Below are positions 1-14,084 of a stretch of 64,000 nt of DNA, one piece after another. Under the pieces are notes generated by a model. The model was given only the letters and a program-made list of their open reading frames with translations, ran no database searches and was not told the origin of the DNA. Numbering within the stretch: the stretch's first letter is position 1; each line of letters begins with the position of its first letter. The translations under genes and the position numbers were made by a program. This DNA is from Owenia fusiformis (lineage: Eukaryota; Annelida; Polychaeta; Sabellida; Oweniidae), in NCBI GenBank assembly GCA_903813345.2, contig CAIIXF020000008.1:8330366-8394365 (forward strand), written 5' to 3'.

Positions 1-1785
1 AGCATCGTGATTCATATTCATACTTAAAGTATAGGATTTTTATTTATACCATTACAAGGCGTCCACAAGAAAGTATAACCAACTTCAAAACCAAATTATT
101 ACTAGAATCCCGAGCAATTTTTTGAAAACAAAGGTAACAGGAAAAACCCTTACTTGTCCTACATCAAATAATACCTAGATTATTATATAACTTTCATGTA
201 TGACTGAACAATCATGACCATTATGACAGGTGGTAAAAAAATTAGCGCTGTGCCAAATAACTATCTAGTATCTTCTGTGGCAATCGATTTGTAATTGGCT
301 TGGTATTATTTTACTGTTACATAATGTTAGAGGACATGACTTTCATTATGAACTGGACTTGGGGCTGGGTAACTATCTCATGAAAAACAAGTTTGGCAAA
401 AAGACCAACTTACTCTAAAATAGCCTAGACAAACATCGTTCAACTGACACCTGAGCAGAAGAGCCAACAAAAAGTTCTATAAAGCAAGTCCAGTGTACTC
501 GTTTAAGAACCCCTATTCTTACTATTGAAAATGGATTCTAGCAAAACTATCAAACATGAATCTATTTGCTAGACTCAATCAACTTGAGTTCTTCTAAAAA
601 AATTAGGATTTCAGCAAGGGTGTATTGACTAAATGGGGTACAATTCACATTAAGGCTGCATATCACCATGTAGAAGTTTCATTGCTGTTCAAGATGCTCT
701 TATGATCCAATTTCCCGAGAGCGACGTAGCAATAAAAAGAAATGGAAAATTATCCAAAAAATGTGAAGAACATGGAACGAGTTCAAATTTGAACATGAAT
801 AATTTTTTGAACACAAAAAAACATTCATTGTCTCAATCCTGCTTATTTGGCATAGTGCTGATTTCACCACCTTTCATAGAAGTCATGATTACTCATTCAT
901 CCAAGACAGTTACATAATGATCTAGTACCATTTGATGGAGGACAAACTGGGCCTGATACTGCAACCTTTGAAGTTTTAATTTAAAAATTGCTAAGAATTC
1001 TGGTATCCTGGCTTTGAAGTTGGGTATACTTTTTGTGGACACCCTGCATTTAATGAGAGTGTAACAGTGTATTCTCAATAATTTTCATTGGCATTCGGTA
1101 ACTATTGTCATCTACAATAAGAGAGAGATACTACTCTTATCTAGGAGAGATGTAAATAGACAATCACTATTGTCATCAAAATAATGTTTATAGGCACATA
1201 ATACTGCCATCTAGAGATGTTAATAGACAATCACTAGACAATATACAGATATTTAGACTACAACAGCCATGTTTCTGTCGACCTAGTCCCTATGGACATG
1301 TTCCTTCTTAACACAATTGTATTTCTGTTGTTAGGCAGTTTAAGGTATGGTCCATAGGCTTAAAAACAACTTAAAATAAAGTGTAAATGTTTATATATAA
1401 AAATAACCCGGACATAGATCAAACAAAATAAACAGGTGTCACTTACTTGGTTTTTTACATAAAGCTTAATGACATGTTTTTCCCCATGTTATGAAATTGG
1501 AGAGTAGAGGATTAAAAAAATGTATATTTCCAAAACTGAATGACAGGACTTTTGCAGACTGTATGATCGAAAAAGCCATTATTGCATATTTTTAAAGTTA
1601 AATCCACCATATTGCATGGAGCCATCCATTGCCAGTTAACAACAATTTTAAAACCTCGGTGTCTTCATCACTGTTATATAATTTTATGTGATTTTCATGA
1701 ATGAATACAAAAAAGTACACTCATAATCGCTGTTTATTAGTATTGTCTGTCAGTGAAAAAGATAAAACGACCAAAAAATGCTTAC
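1..1785. other. intron or 3' flank of the metallopeptidase gene, no exon recognised
   Basis: The exon ending at 1786 leaves an open codon, so the gene must continue leftward. No minus-strand segment here with a credible acceptor encodes the expected GxxHD continuation. Only short random reading frames are seen. Confidence 0.5.
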
Positions 1786-4700
1786 ACGTGTCCAAGTTCG
1801 TGGGCAAGGCAAACAATACCACTGAAATGCGCATTTGCCTGACATATTGTAGCACTGTTCCTATCATGGCATAGACCGCCTTTCCACCCCCAGCCAACAG
1901 CACCACAGACATCTCTGAAAAATATAAATTAAATCAACATTCTCTCTTTAGGAGATGATCGGAATGAATCCAAATCTATTATGTGACACTATGCGATACA
2001 TAAACGAATATGATGGTAGATATTGTTTCGATCTTACTTGACAAGAAAATGCGCCACGTCCCAAGCAGGTCTGTCAGCATGGGCTGCCTGGTAATCCGAT
2101 ACAGGACCAAGACCTTGGCAATCAGTCCTATCAATACCATACCACTGGAGCTGATATAGAATTAAACAAAACTAAGAATGTGTGTTCTAATCAAAAACAA
2201 AGCATTGAGAGGTCCGTGTTGGCTTGGTCGGACTTTGATTACATAAGGTTCATGGTGACAAATTAAACTGAAATTTAAACAGATAAATTAGAGTATGGGC
2301 ACTCACTGGTGTATTTTCGTAAAAGAATACTCGTGTTACAGTGGTACTGATGGGATGCACAAGTTTGGGATCATGGAGGAAAGCACCGAGCTGCAACCAA
2401 CATTCAGTAAACGATCATTCAAGACATAATCAAAATTACATGTATATTATGTTTGGTTATGGAAAATGTACAACTAAATTTTAATCACTAATTGCAATGC
2501 ATGATATTTATGTAGCTTTCAGACACAGTCAAACTTTCCTTATGAATAATCATAGCCATAATTTGCCCATGGGCCCGCATTGGACAAGATTTACTGTAAT
2601 ATGATAGAATAAGGGATCTGTGATCTAGGATTGGCCATGAAAAGTGTGGTCATTAGAAATCATCCTGGTGTACCAGGCTAGTGATTCATGGATGTTGAAA
2701 AGTGTAAAGGCAAATTCTTACACCATTAATGAAAATGATGATGTAGTTTGTCATATCCTGTAGGTTTCCATTGTACACATTTGATATTTCTGCCGTTAGA
2801 TTACCACCAATAAACACACTTGTCTCAAAATTTGCCGGTCTTTCCTCCTGGGATTCCTCCCCTATTTTAAACACAATATTAACAACGTTGAATTATATGA
2901 TAATTAACACTTTTAAGTTATTTATCGAATTTTATAGAAACAACGGTAAGGAAACTTAGGTATAAGCCATTTTAAATCTGACCTGCTTCACAGACGTAGT
3001 AATAATCAGAGGTGGCTGAGTGACAATGGTCTACTTCCAAATTTGACCCGTCTTTGATTATTATACACTTCTGGTCCTTATCGTTTGTCATTCCCGTCAA
3101 TTCGATATTGGTCGGCTGAAACATCATAAAACTGTATCGATGCGTCAACCTCACTCTGAAGTTAGGTACAGTATAAGGAACACAGATTCAAGAAACTGAT
3201 AAACTTCGTTTGGAAACTGGACATAACTGAGCTAAATGATGAAATGGGGTTAACTCTGCATGTTCTGTTCAACGAAGAAGTAGAAATGATTTGAAATAAT
3301 TTTAACTTCTTCTGTTGCATCTTTGGCTTTGTATTTCTTTATTGGGGAATGCAATCGAGAATAATATTTTGGCAATGGTAAATAAACACAAATCAAATGA
3401 TAAATATCATTATTAGATCTGCCATTACCTTATACCAAGACCCAACGTCCCATGCCCATTGTCTTGGTTCATGTACACCAACTTCTAATCCACTTGTCAT
3501 CCACCGTGATGCTCCAACTACAGTCGTGTTAGCAATTAGTTCCTTAACAAATGCATACTCGTTGGTAGTGTCAATACTGACTAATCTCGCTGCGAGGTTT
3601 GCGCATGCGCTCTTAGCTTGGACATGACCTTTGGCATCCTGACCAGAACTTAGCCAGTAGCAATGATTGTCATAGAATTTCCCGCCTTTGCTCTCACATG
3701 CTTAAATACACGAACCATCACATGAATGTAGTACGTTGTCTTTATCAATATATAAGCACAGGTACTAATGGGGGAATGCTCAAACGTATGTCAATCCCTA
3801 GTTTACAGAAAGAGCAAGAACATACAAAATCGATCATAATCAGTCATGTGTTAGCATAAGAAATTCCCAATATATGTAATAACCAAAACACCAGATAATC
3901 CAGAATTACGTCTCGTTGAAAACCCTAATTTTTTATGACTAGAAACCTTTGGTATTGGCATTACTTAACTAGTTTACGGAAAATCGTTTGGAGTTTTTGA
4001 AGTTATGGAGGATTTCAGCAGGGGGCGATTTTCAAGAATTTGTTGAAAATAAATTGCTACAAAGTATACACAATTATTTCAGCTAAAATATATCATTAAG
4101 AACCTTACAATATCAGAAAAATAAATTATAGGTTGTCAAATGTTGTTTTTGAATAAGATAATAAACTCCTGTATTTCTTTCTATATTTTGATAACACTCT
4201 AAATTTTGCTAAATTTGTAGAAATAAATCAAGAACTGTCTATATTACTGTTTCAAAGCAATGAACATAGGGGTTCTAAAACAGTGCATAAAATCTAAACG
4301 AAGCAACCTTAGACAATTTTGGTTGACACTATTATGCAAAACAAAGGGACATTCTTTTTTAATGATCTACAAAAATTAGTTTCAAAACTTTTATCAAACA
4401 AAAAAGTTCAGGATACATGTATGCATATATTCATTCATGTATTCAATATAAAGATAAAGCATCGAGTCTCAAATGATCTCGGAAGAGTAAAATCCAGTTT
4501 CAAAGACAATCTGAGTAAATCTTACCTGCCAAAGTCATGTTGACCACGCCAGGCGTATCTTCATTACAATATGGTATTTCGCAGTATTCCCATCGTTCAT
4601 CTTTGTTGGTTGTGTAACACCATGGTCCTCCAGATGAGCTATCTGGATTTCTGAAAAGGCCCCACATATATAAAGTTTGAACAATGTTGACTTAATGTGC

Positions 4701-7700
4701 GAAGAAAATTCGAAACTCTCCAATTCAATTTCAAATATGGATATTGTTAACAAATTGTGAATCTATTTCCAATAAAATGTTTAAGCAATAGTCACGTTTA
4801 CACAAACGCGTAACATATTGAGAAAGTAGCTTAAAAACTGAAAGCAGTTCAGAGAAAAAAAAACAATTTAAAATATCAGTTCTTATTGAATCCGATGAAA
4901 CAAATATTGAACATCATAAGATTTATTTTCAATCAAGACAACAATGTTGCTTTATTTTGAAAGTTAAGCATATTTAAAGGGGGGATGTCGCCTAGGTTTC
5001 TCCCCCAAACAATCATTGTTGTCCCAATATAATTGTTCATGAAAGAGAACAAATTGAGGGCACAATATCACCAATATATTGGGAACACAACAGAACAACC
5101 GTCAGAACAACCAGCTGTCGGATAAAAGTTATATGAGAAAAAAATGAAAAAATAGTTTGCTTCCTGAGTGACGTCACAGCATTTCATCGATCACATCACA
5201 AATTTTAAAATTCAAATATTTGAAAATTATAAGATGAACAACTTTTGATTAAAAGTCATATTCTTAAAAAATACCTCGTTTTCAAGTCATGAAAAGTTAT
5301 GAATGATTAGACTATTTTCTAACTGAGAACAGTCTCCATGGAATTGACAAGAAGTAGAGTTGTATTGTAATTATCATATTATGATAAAGGGTAACGGTTT
5401 TTGGACTTTAACCGAAGATGACCGGATATCTAGCCCCAATCTATCAAGGAATTTGATTGGTTCCTTAAGCGTCTTCGGCCATCTTCGTGATATGAACATC
5501 TTCGGATACAGTGCATCAGTCAAACAAAGAAACGTCCCCGATTATCTTAAATCAATGTGTCCATCCATGATTTTGGACATTTTTTCTAAAACAATGCCTT
5601 TAAAAAAATTGTTAAAGTGTGCGCCAACGTTTAAAACTGCGCAGGCGCAGCGCTCTCGCTAAACATATATAAAGAGATTACAAGGTACAGGCTTCAGAGG
5701 TAAGTAAGGAAGGTGAACAATCTTCATCCCATGTTGATTTCCCGTATAATCGTAAACAGGCAAGTTTCACCATTGAAATTGAAAATTACGTTGTATTACG
5801 GTATACGTAGTCCGATTTATCGGATATTTTAAGCTCATCAAATGCATTTTAACCTTTTTGGGGACAAATGCTTATTGAGACTTTTTAACATTTCAATAAT
5901 CAATATTGTTGATAATAACAAATTATGAACAATATTAAGACTATTTTATCATTTAATAATGTCATAAATTATGATCACTGACCTGCAATAATTGGCTGCA
6001 TCTCCCAGTGTTTCATCGGGGAAGTTATCAGGATTATTTCTAGTATGACTGTGGGGCGTTTGGCTGTCCCAGCGCTGGCATGTATTCCCTTTCGGAGTTA
6101 TACTCTTCGTTCCGACATACTCTTGGCCCAAACTGGTTGCCTTACAATTGACGGCTATAGTAACACACGACATATTGAACTAAATTGAATTAAAATATGC
6201 TCCAGATCTCCTTATGCTTTCTCTTTCGATAAGTATAACCGATGCTGTTCAGTCTAGATAGGACACAACATAATTTATTCCAATTACCTGTTTTACACTC
6301 TAGGATGTAGTATATAAACCACTCCTGTCCAGGGGTACCGTGGATAGCTGTTGGATTGACGGATTCAGAACTTAATCTACATTCCCTTGAATCCATGTTA
6401 TAATCACATGATTTACAAACAAAAGTTGTCTCTTGATGGCAAGCTGCTTTACAACCCTCCCTTGTAAGATTTGGCACCGATTTCTGGGGAGTTCCTGGCA
6501 TTACTGTTCCGGGATATCGTTTAAATATTCTTTCCAGGCAAACTTTAGATAAAATATATAAATGATTTTGATATTACAAATAAAATTTGAATAATTCAAA
6601 TGGCTTCATTTATATCATTGAAAGCCATTCATAAGTATTGCTGATTGCTAATCTTTTCTAACCTTTGTCAAACACTCTTCATGAAACTTTTAGAAGATGA
6701 GAAACATATGCCTGGAGGCATCATGCAATAATTCTATGAGAACCAGGATGGAATCATTAAGGTAATGGTTACTATGGTTATCATTGTCTTTGGCCTTCTG
6801 GGCCTCACAAAGAGTTAACTTGTAAATTGATTGTATTAAAAAATGTAAGACCATACATGTACATATAAAGTGAAAATCCAGTGAATATGAATTCTCAAAA
6901 TCCAAAAAGGAAGACAAAAATCCAGATCAATGCTTTACGGAAATCCTTTCACTGCAATACAATACCTTCAGTTTGGGACATCATGTCGTCATTGTTTGGT
7001 ATCATAAAGTCCTCTGTAGATCCCGCAGGATCTTCTCTCTTGGTTCTTTCTTGGAACAGGTCATCGTTCACGTTGTACATAACATGGTCATTCTCATAAT
7101 TTTGATCTGAATTGTCGTTTGATGGTATTATTGCTTTCATGTTGTTCCCATATTTTATAAGCCCAATCTGGAAAAATTGTATCATTTATGATAAGCAGCA
7201 ATCGGGACATCATATATTAAAGGTTGTATGTGATTTTCAATCCTATTCAAAGCTTTAATACATTATGTTGCTGTGTATATATAACACTGATTTTTACATT
7301 TAGAGTGGATATTCATCTTTTATTCCGTATAAAGAAGATAGAAATTGATACGATTTTGACGGAATGGGAGCTGTTACAATGACCCCTACTTTAAGCAATT
7401 TTCAGAGTGTTCGTCCAGTGTATTCAATGACATGAATGCGGGGCCCACCTTAATTCAATTCCAATAAAATTCCGGTTTTTGGTCTTATTTCTTGAAAGCA
7501 TTATCATACGCTATTATTATCATATATTTGTATTAATATGAGGAATCGATTCCAATATGATAGATCGCTTATTTTACCCAAGTTAGAGTTCATTTTGGAT
7601 ATAAATGTGAAATAATTTGGGGGATCCACTAACAGTTTGGGGGTTTCTCCAAACGAGCAACAGTTATTCCACGTTATATTCAACTCACTGAAGTATTCCT

Positions 7701-10700
7701 GTTTTATTATCATCATTTGATATTATTATTTGAAATGTACTGTACACATTATTACTATATATTCATATTATTGGACATTAAATTGTACTTAATTGTTAAT
7801 TGTTCCCACCCAACCCCCTCCACCTCCTATCAGATATGACTAACTTACCCAACTTGCTAATGATATTATTATTTTATATTAAATAAATTAATTTCACCAA
7901 CACGAATGTATTTTGTTCCGTTATGATTAGCAACTGAGCAGGTCAAGGGAAGAGACACAGAAATGATGGATTTCAGTTAAGTCGTACATATGATTCAAAC
8001 GAAGTTTGGGAGATTGCTTCTACACATAGTGTATCTGAGTATAATATAAGTACAAGATACAGGCCTACCATCTTGCCATCACACACTGTGGCTATCACGT
8101 GACCGCTGGACTCTTTGCCATTGATTAGAGACATTGTTTTCCCGATGTATACACAGCTTTTGTCAAATGTATGTTCTTCACTCCCATCTTGGGTGATGTA
8201 AATGGACTTAAATTCTGAGCTCGCTAATACCCTAGCATCCCTTTTGAGTCGTACATCGTAGGTATCATAACCAGCCTGGGAATTACAGAGATGATTAAAT
8301 GAGTATATTCATTGTTTTATTAAGCATTAGACACAGTTGTTACACACAAGAAGACGAATAGACGAAAATATCACAAGTGGATAATATCAACATAATAAAT
8401 GGCTTCTGATTTGACTTTGATCTATGCCCCCCTAGCATCTTAGCCGAGCTACCCTTTGTGCCCAGGTACTTCTTTGACTGCCATCTTTACAATGACACCG
8501 TCCTAGCAATTATAGTCTCTTCCTATCATATCCCTAACAAAGTCAACATCTTCCAACAATCGCATCCTTCATCAAAGGACTTCATTTATGCTTAAATTCA
8601 ACCCTTCAGGCCAGGTAGTTTCATTTTAGCTCATTGGTGGAAGTAGAAAAATGCTTTTTCCGCTTTCTCCAATCGCAATGCTCCATACTGAATTCAATAG
8701 GCATGTTTTGCTCTTCTTCTGTTCATGTCCCCGTAATGATATGCAAATTACTTTCAATTACTATTGATTGGATTATTAATAAAAAATGCATCCAGACTGG
8801 AGCAATGAAATAATTAGTGAACATATAATGCCTGTTTATCACTGTCATTTATCTTTGAATTGAAAATTCTTTGTTGATTTATACCCTGGTGGTTATTAAT
8901 ACTACTCGTGCCATTACGACTGGTGATACTATTTGAAAGGAAAAAGTTCCTACTTTTGAAAAAAATCTTTTGATTGTCACAATCACATGTGCTGGAAACA
9001 ATCGAAACCTACCCGTATCGTTAGATGAATTTGTTCCATGGAATCTCGAGACTCCATATTGCGTCTCAACCTGTGCGCATTGACAAGACTCCTGTCCATG
9101 TTCGCACCTGTAGCATCGTGAACAGTGACGCTCGCTCTAATGTTGTCAGCAGGAAGGTCACCATTACACACCATAACAAACTTTATTGAATAAAGTATAA
9201 TATTTTCTCACATTCTATTATGGTCAGCAACTAGCTCACTGAAATATGATACCAGAGGGATTTTTATCAAATGAAAGATTTTCCAAATAGCCTAGCCATT
9301 AAGCCGGGCTCTTAACGAAAACTGATGTAGTCTTTTATCTCATGTATGATCGAAAAATGCAATCTAGAGATGCATGTGTCATATATGATGTCTGTACATT
9401 TATAATATTAAAAACTACAAGGGGAAGTTGAGAAACTCAAAATTAACCCTTATGTGAATCAATCGAAACCGTATAATAAACAAATACTGGATGACCATGA
9501 GGTGGATATGCCAGAATACCTATCCGAGGAAAAAAATACTAGGCGAGGCGAAGCCGAGTCTTGTATTTTTTTCGAGGTGCATTTTTTCGAGGTGCATTTT
9601 GAAGAATACCTTATATTTTAAAGAATGGGTCCACTAAAACAGAAGCCGAGCCTAGTAATTTTTTGCGAGGATAGGTATTCTGGCATACGGGATGGTTGGA
9701 GATCTCGTTGCTTCAATACTGGATATAACGAGATCTTGCTGCCACGTATGGCAATAGACCCTGTAGCTCTTAACCAATCAGATTTGAGTATTTAAATGAG
9801 GTGCATAATAATGAATGATATCTTGCTATGTGAGTCGGGGATAATCAATATATAAACCACCCACACATTTGAAAACTGTGTCACTCAAATACTATAATGT
9901 CTTATTATATTGAGAAGAAGAATGAAATTGAATGAAGGTCTTACCAATATACTCGATAACAGAACAGCTAACCTGAAACGATATTTAGAGAGAATAGCAT
10001 TGCAATCTTATGGTCCATTTAACGACATTGAAATTCTTTTAAAACATTTAAGTGTAAAGGTTGTCTTGTGCCAGAACGACAATAAGAATACAACGCAAGT
10101 GAGAATCAAAAATGAAAATAGGAACATATATGTGACAAAAAAAACAAATGAAATAGAATATGTAGCACCCGAAAGATATACATTTTTACACCGAAATGAT
10201 AACGCACCCCTATTATTTTATTTCTTCATTATCATTGAAATTTTTAGTTTATCAATGTCACGGTGGAGAACTGAAACGGCATGTATACTACTTATTTCAT
10301 CTTAAAGTCGCTTTATTAGTGAAGCTCATTTTTCCAAATCTAGTTACCTCAATATGAGGGTCCTAAATTACTTTCATGAAAAAAGTTGTGTTTGGTCATT
10401 ATTTATTGTTTTAAGAAAGATTTATGTAAATAGCTATCAAAAAACTTGAGTATTAGCAAAACAAAAAATCGGTTCAGGGGACAAAATTGTGAGCTGCTTT
10501 CATGCCATTTTTGAAATACCTTTTTTTACAGGGAATGAAAGGTGGTAAAAATGTATACATTTAGAGCTTGGGATTGTACCTATAGTTTTCCTAAAAGAAT
10601 TGAAGTTTTTGATTCACTAGTCATTGAGAAAAAAAGTGATGCTATTTTCAAATTTGACATAGAGACTAGAGAAGCGTGATTGTCCGTAGGACTTCAGCGA

Positions 10701-11400
10701 ACCCCTTATAGTTTCTACATTGCTTCCTCTATGTTATGGGGGTATATTTTAACTTGCGGAATAGAAGTAAGATGCAAAACATATTTAAGCTTGGTTTTTA
10801 AAGGTTTAGGTTTTTTAGTTTCTGGAGTATTAAAAAAGCAAAAGTCTATTACAACTAAACTAATTCGATAAAGCAAAAAAATCAAAGTGATAACGAATGA
10901 CTCACCACATTTTGATGCTGATCGTGCTAAATGCAGATCTTGACAGACATATGACTGAAATACATAATTTGATATATACTACCAGTTTGATTTATTTTAT
11001 TAATATTTATATCACACTGTATTTTGGTCGATGTGACATCGGATACTTTTATAAAAGTGAGGCTAAAGTCAATAAATAGCTAAAAAACTACAGAATGTAC
11101 TTTGCCCCATCCATTCATCCATTCATTGATTTTCTAGAATTTTTACCAGAGATAAATCGCCTCAAAATGCTTTTTAATATAAAACAAGAAAGGTCATCTA
11201 TTCTAATTCTAATAAAAAAATGCAAATGAAGACGTTGAAATAACGAACAAATGACAGTATGAGTGTCGTCCGGACGGTATCGGTGCTCCTGTAAAACCAC
11301 TATCAAAGCTTTATCTGAACAAAATATCAAACAGAATCCAATGCTAAGAATGACTTACCTGACTCCGAGTGGTCCAAAATGCATTTAAATTATCAGCCAT
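1786..11400 (-). CDS. M12B-type metallopeptidase with PAN, kringle and C-type lectin modules before the catalytic domain (3' end beyond window)
   Basis: Exons, 5' to 3': 11359-11400 (tentative start), 9013-9180, 8069-8275, 6966-7167, 6288-6542, 5983-6154, 4526-4650, 3429-3700, 2983-3115, 2722-2861, 2307-2390, 2038-2150, 1786-1914. Every junction is GT..AG and in phase, giving about 680 residues. Residues 15-183 match an M12B propeptide (YDVRLKRD, SCVYIG, ATVCDG) ending at a furin-like RTKR. Residues 207-291 are a PAN/apple domain (GCKAAC, CKSCDYN). Residues 292-378 are a kringle (CQRWDSQTPH, GGPWCYTT, RWEYCEIPYC). Residues 391-524 are a C-type lectin fold (CYWLSSG, WMTSG, YYYVCEA). Residues 526-680 are a reprolysin-type catalytic domain (FINGLGAFLHDP, WDVAHFLVKDVCGAVG) ending in the zinc motif HELGHV. 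The remaining metal-ligand segment (GxxHD) must lie left of base 1786, and I could not find it in the window. The first exon (MADNLNAFW...) lacks a signal peptide, so the true start is uncertain. Reaction inferred: extracellular zinc proteolysis with lectin or ligand targeting. Confidence 0.85.
5610..5790. repeat. dispersed repeat, inverted copy at 26795-26985
   Basis: The stretch containing GCGCAGGCGC and a TATATAAAGAGATTAC segment reappears as its reverse complement inside chitinase intron 2. It lies in an intron of the metallopeptidase gene. No coding capacity is seen. Confidence 0.6.
9507..9687. mobile_element. MITE-like foldback element, 181 bp
   Basis: The left end TATGCCAGAATACCTATCC is repeated as an exact inverted copy at the right end (GGATAGGTATTCTGGCATA). 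The similarity continues inward past a TACTAGGC segment for roughly 35 bp. It has no reading frame and lies in intron 1 of the metallopeptidase gene (or upstream of it, if the first exon is wrong). Confidence 0.75.
10251..10399. repeat. direct repeat copy A (empty-site copy)
   Basis: About 150 bp beginning ATCAATGTCACGGTGGAGAA is repeated at 11778-12528. This copy is uninterrupted, whereas the downstream copy is split after TTAA by a 600-bp element. Confidence 0.85.
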
Positions 11401-11777
11401 CGTTGATTGTATTTAAGGCCTGGAGATCTTTGATGAGATCAAATGGATAAATTGCTTCTTTGTAGTATGTTTTTATGGTCACAGACAATAATTGTTTTTA
11501 TGGTCACAGACAATAATTCAAAATTATCAATTAAAAAACCATTTGCTATTATGAGATTTTATACAATGAGCATAGCTAAATTTGCTTTTTTATTTATTTC
11601 ATTAGCCATGACTGATATTAAAAATGTTTAATATCACATTTAGATTCTTACAAAGTAATGTTTAACCAGCTATCCTTTGGAGTATACGTCTTCATTGTAA
11701 TAGTTCTTATATGTGAATTCATGAAAATATTTTTTAATTCCGCAATGCGTTGCATTTGACATCGACTATGGCAACAA

Positions 11778-12528
11778 ATCAATGTCACGGTGGAGAACGG
11801 AAACGGCATACCTACTACTTATTTCATCTTAAAGGAATATTCCTTGCCAGACCCTTTCTCTCTTGATATGGTAGCTATAATCATATATATAGTTTCCATA
11901 TTTAGCAAAACATGGGAAAATGTTTTAATATGGTCAATATTGATCATTTAAAAATCTTGTGCTCATTTCCAGTGAGCTGCCATCTTTTAAGATTTCTTGC
12001 AGGAAGTGATGTCATCAACTCTCAACTTCTATAACCTTGCCCATAACAGTATAGGAAAGTAGCACAAAATCACTTCTAAACAAGTGATCATTACTTTCTG
12101 TGCAAAAATATTTTCAGGGCTTGTCAACTTAGAATAAAAGAAGAGATTTTCAGAAGGATTAAATAAGATACAAAGTTGAAAAAGAATATTTAGCTGGTTT
12201 TGTAATTTTTAAAAGCTCCTCACCTAATGCTATATGCAAAGTTGAGAGTCGATGACATCACTTCCTGTGTGAAATTTTAAAAGATGGCAGCTTACTGGAA
12301 TTGAGCATCACATTTCTAAGTGATCAAATTTGACCATCAAAACATTTTTGCTTGTTTTGCTAAACATGGCAAGCATATATATGGTTATAGCTACCATATG
12401 AGGAGAGAGATGGTTTGGCAAGGAACATTCCTTTAAAGTCGCTTTATTAATGAAGCTCATTTTTCCAAATCTAGTTACATCAGTATGAGGGTCCTAAATA
12501 ACTTTCACAAAAAGTTGTGTTTGGTCAT
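11778..12528. repeat. direct repeat copy B, interrupted by a 600-bp element
   Basis: Flanks 11778-11832 and 12433-12528 together match 10251-10399 closely. The interruption is exactly the element at 11833-12432. Confidence 0.85.
11833..12432. mobile_element. 600-bp TTAA-flanked inverted-repeat element (piggyBac-like MITE)
   Basis: The termini AGGAATATTCCTTGCCA and TGGCAAGGAACATTCCT are inverted copies with one mismatch. The inverted similarity extends roughly 200 bp inward, through GATGTCATCAACTCTCAACT-type arms. TTAA is present on both sides (11829-11832 and 12433-12436) and only once in the uninterrupted copy near 10305. There is no transposase frame, so mobilisation in trans is inferred. 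A TTAA target is typical of piggyBac-type transposases, but the terminal triplets are not the classical ones. Confidence 0.85.
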
Positions 12529-12529
12529 A

Positions 12530-14080
12530 TTTAAGTCGGTTTATCCTAATTTGCCGTTTATAAGGGTCATTTGAGACCAAAGGTCATATTGAGTCAATTT
12601 TTGTGTTTAGTAAACAAACCTCTTCAGGTCGTTTTAATCCATCATATGGAAAATTACTTTTTCTAAAACGTTTTTCTCTCAAAAATGGACAAAAATTGAA
12701 ATCCCCCTTCCCTTTCTGTTTATGGAAGCCTTTTTAAGCAACTTTTGTAACTAGCAGACTTCCGTTATGTCATCTTTATTTCTGACACTCCCGTTTCCAA
12801 TGGTGTATTCGAACCATGGGACGGTACCAATAACGTTTCCCTATGACCCTCGTATGTTCAGCTGATTCATTAAAATGCAATTGTTTGTACTGACACCACT
12901 ATTATACACGACTGTTCTGGAGCTTGTTGAACCTTTTCAAATTGCTTTATTGTTGTCGACACTTCTTGCGGAGCTATTGTCTTGGAAATATTGTGTTAGA
13001 TATAAATAAGACACTGTATTTACAAGAAACACACGGGATATATTAATTTATAAATATTTTTAAGTTATTGCTATGAAGTTATCAGGGTTTTTCTGATACA
13101 AATCTATTTGTTAGAGATTCTATTGATTCGGATTTCAGTTGATCAGAATACGAAGAGTAAATATCAATTTTCAATATATGCTTAAATTGTTTAGTTAGAA
13201 ACAGGTGTTTTAGAATTATAACTACCATTTAGTACATCTCTTTATTGTCTAATTTGAGTCATCATTAAATTTATTTTCAACTAATGTCTCTATTGATGGA
13301 ATTCATTGCATTTTAGATTTCAACGAATCCATTTGTTTTGCTGAATAATATACACAACCACAAATAAGTTTTAAAACAAAATTTTCTCATTGATTCTCAA
13401 TCAATTTTTCAAGACAGATTGCTAAGGATAATTCAATGCTTTTAAAATATTTATCTATATGTTGTGACCCAATCAAATCTTCACCCATTTAGGAAATATT
13501 CCTTTTCTCACTTATCCTAAAGATTCCGCTAAAATGTTAAAAATTCTGATAATAATATATTTTCAATTATATTGAATGTTCAAAGATAATGTTTCCATAG
13601 TTGCATTCCAAAAAGTAGGAAAGTAGGTATCAAGTGAAACTTTAACAAAATTTTTAATAATCTAAATGCTGGAGCCAATAAAATTCGACTTTAAAGTTAT
13701 TTCTTACAACCTGATGTAAAAAACGTGTCATTTCCAAACTAATATTGGGGGTTGTTTGACGCATTTATAAAGGAAACAATGCAGCTCGGATCATTGGGGT
13801 TTTAATTTCTTCTGAGTAAGTATCTTTTAATTTTTTTCAACAAAAACGATATTTTTAAATTATAAAATTTTGTAAAGCGTTCGCCCTTTAGCATTCTTTC
13901 ACAATAATCTTATATACATATTTAACAATCCTTTTTATACAGTTTTTACGAGAAGAGTCATAATTTTTAAGTACTAAATTAATTCTAGCGCATGTTAAAG
14001 GTAAGCATTCTCGTTTTGGAGACTAAATTATATTGAAATGCCCAGTCCAGCTATGACCTAATATTATTTCGAGTTTCAAC
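12530..14080. other. intergenic, nothing recognised
   Basis: AT-rich sequence between the metallopeptidase gene and the SINE cluster. No exon-like frame with splice sites, no tandem repeat and no foldback were seen. Confidence 0.4.
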
Positions 14081-14084
14081 CATA

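Noticed and set aside
190-240. possible GxxHD exon of the metallopeptidase
   Set aside because: A minus-strand His-Asp pair occurs, but spacing to a Gly and a usable acceptor are wrong.
9910-10305. 131-codon plus-strand frame
   Set aside because: No family resemblance, no supporting splice sites, and its end lies inside the direct repeat 10251-10399; treated as chance.
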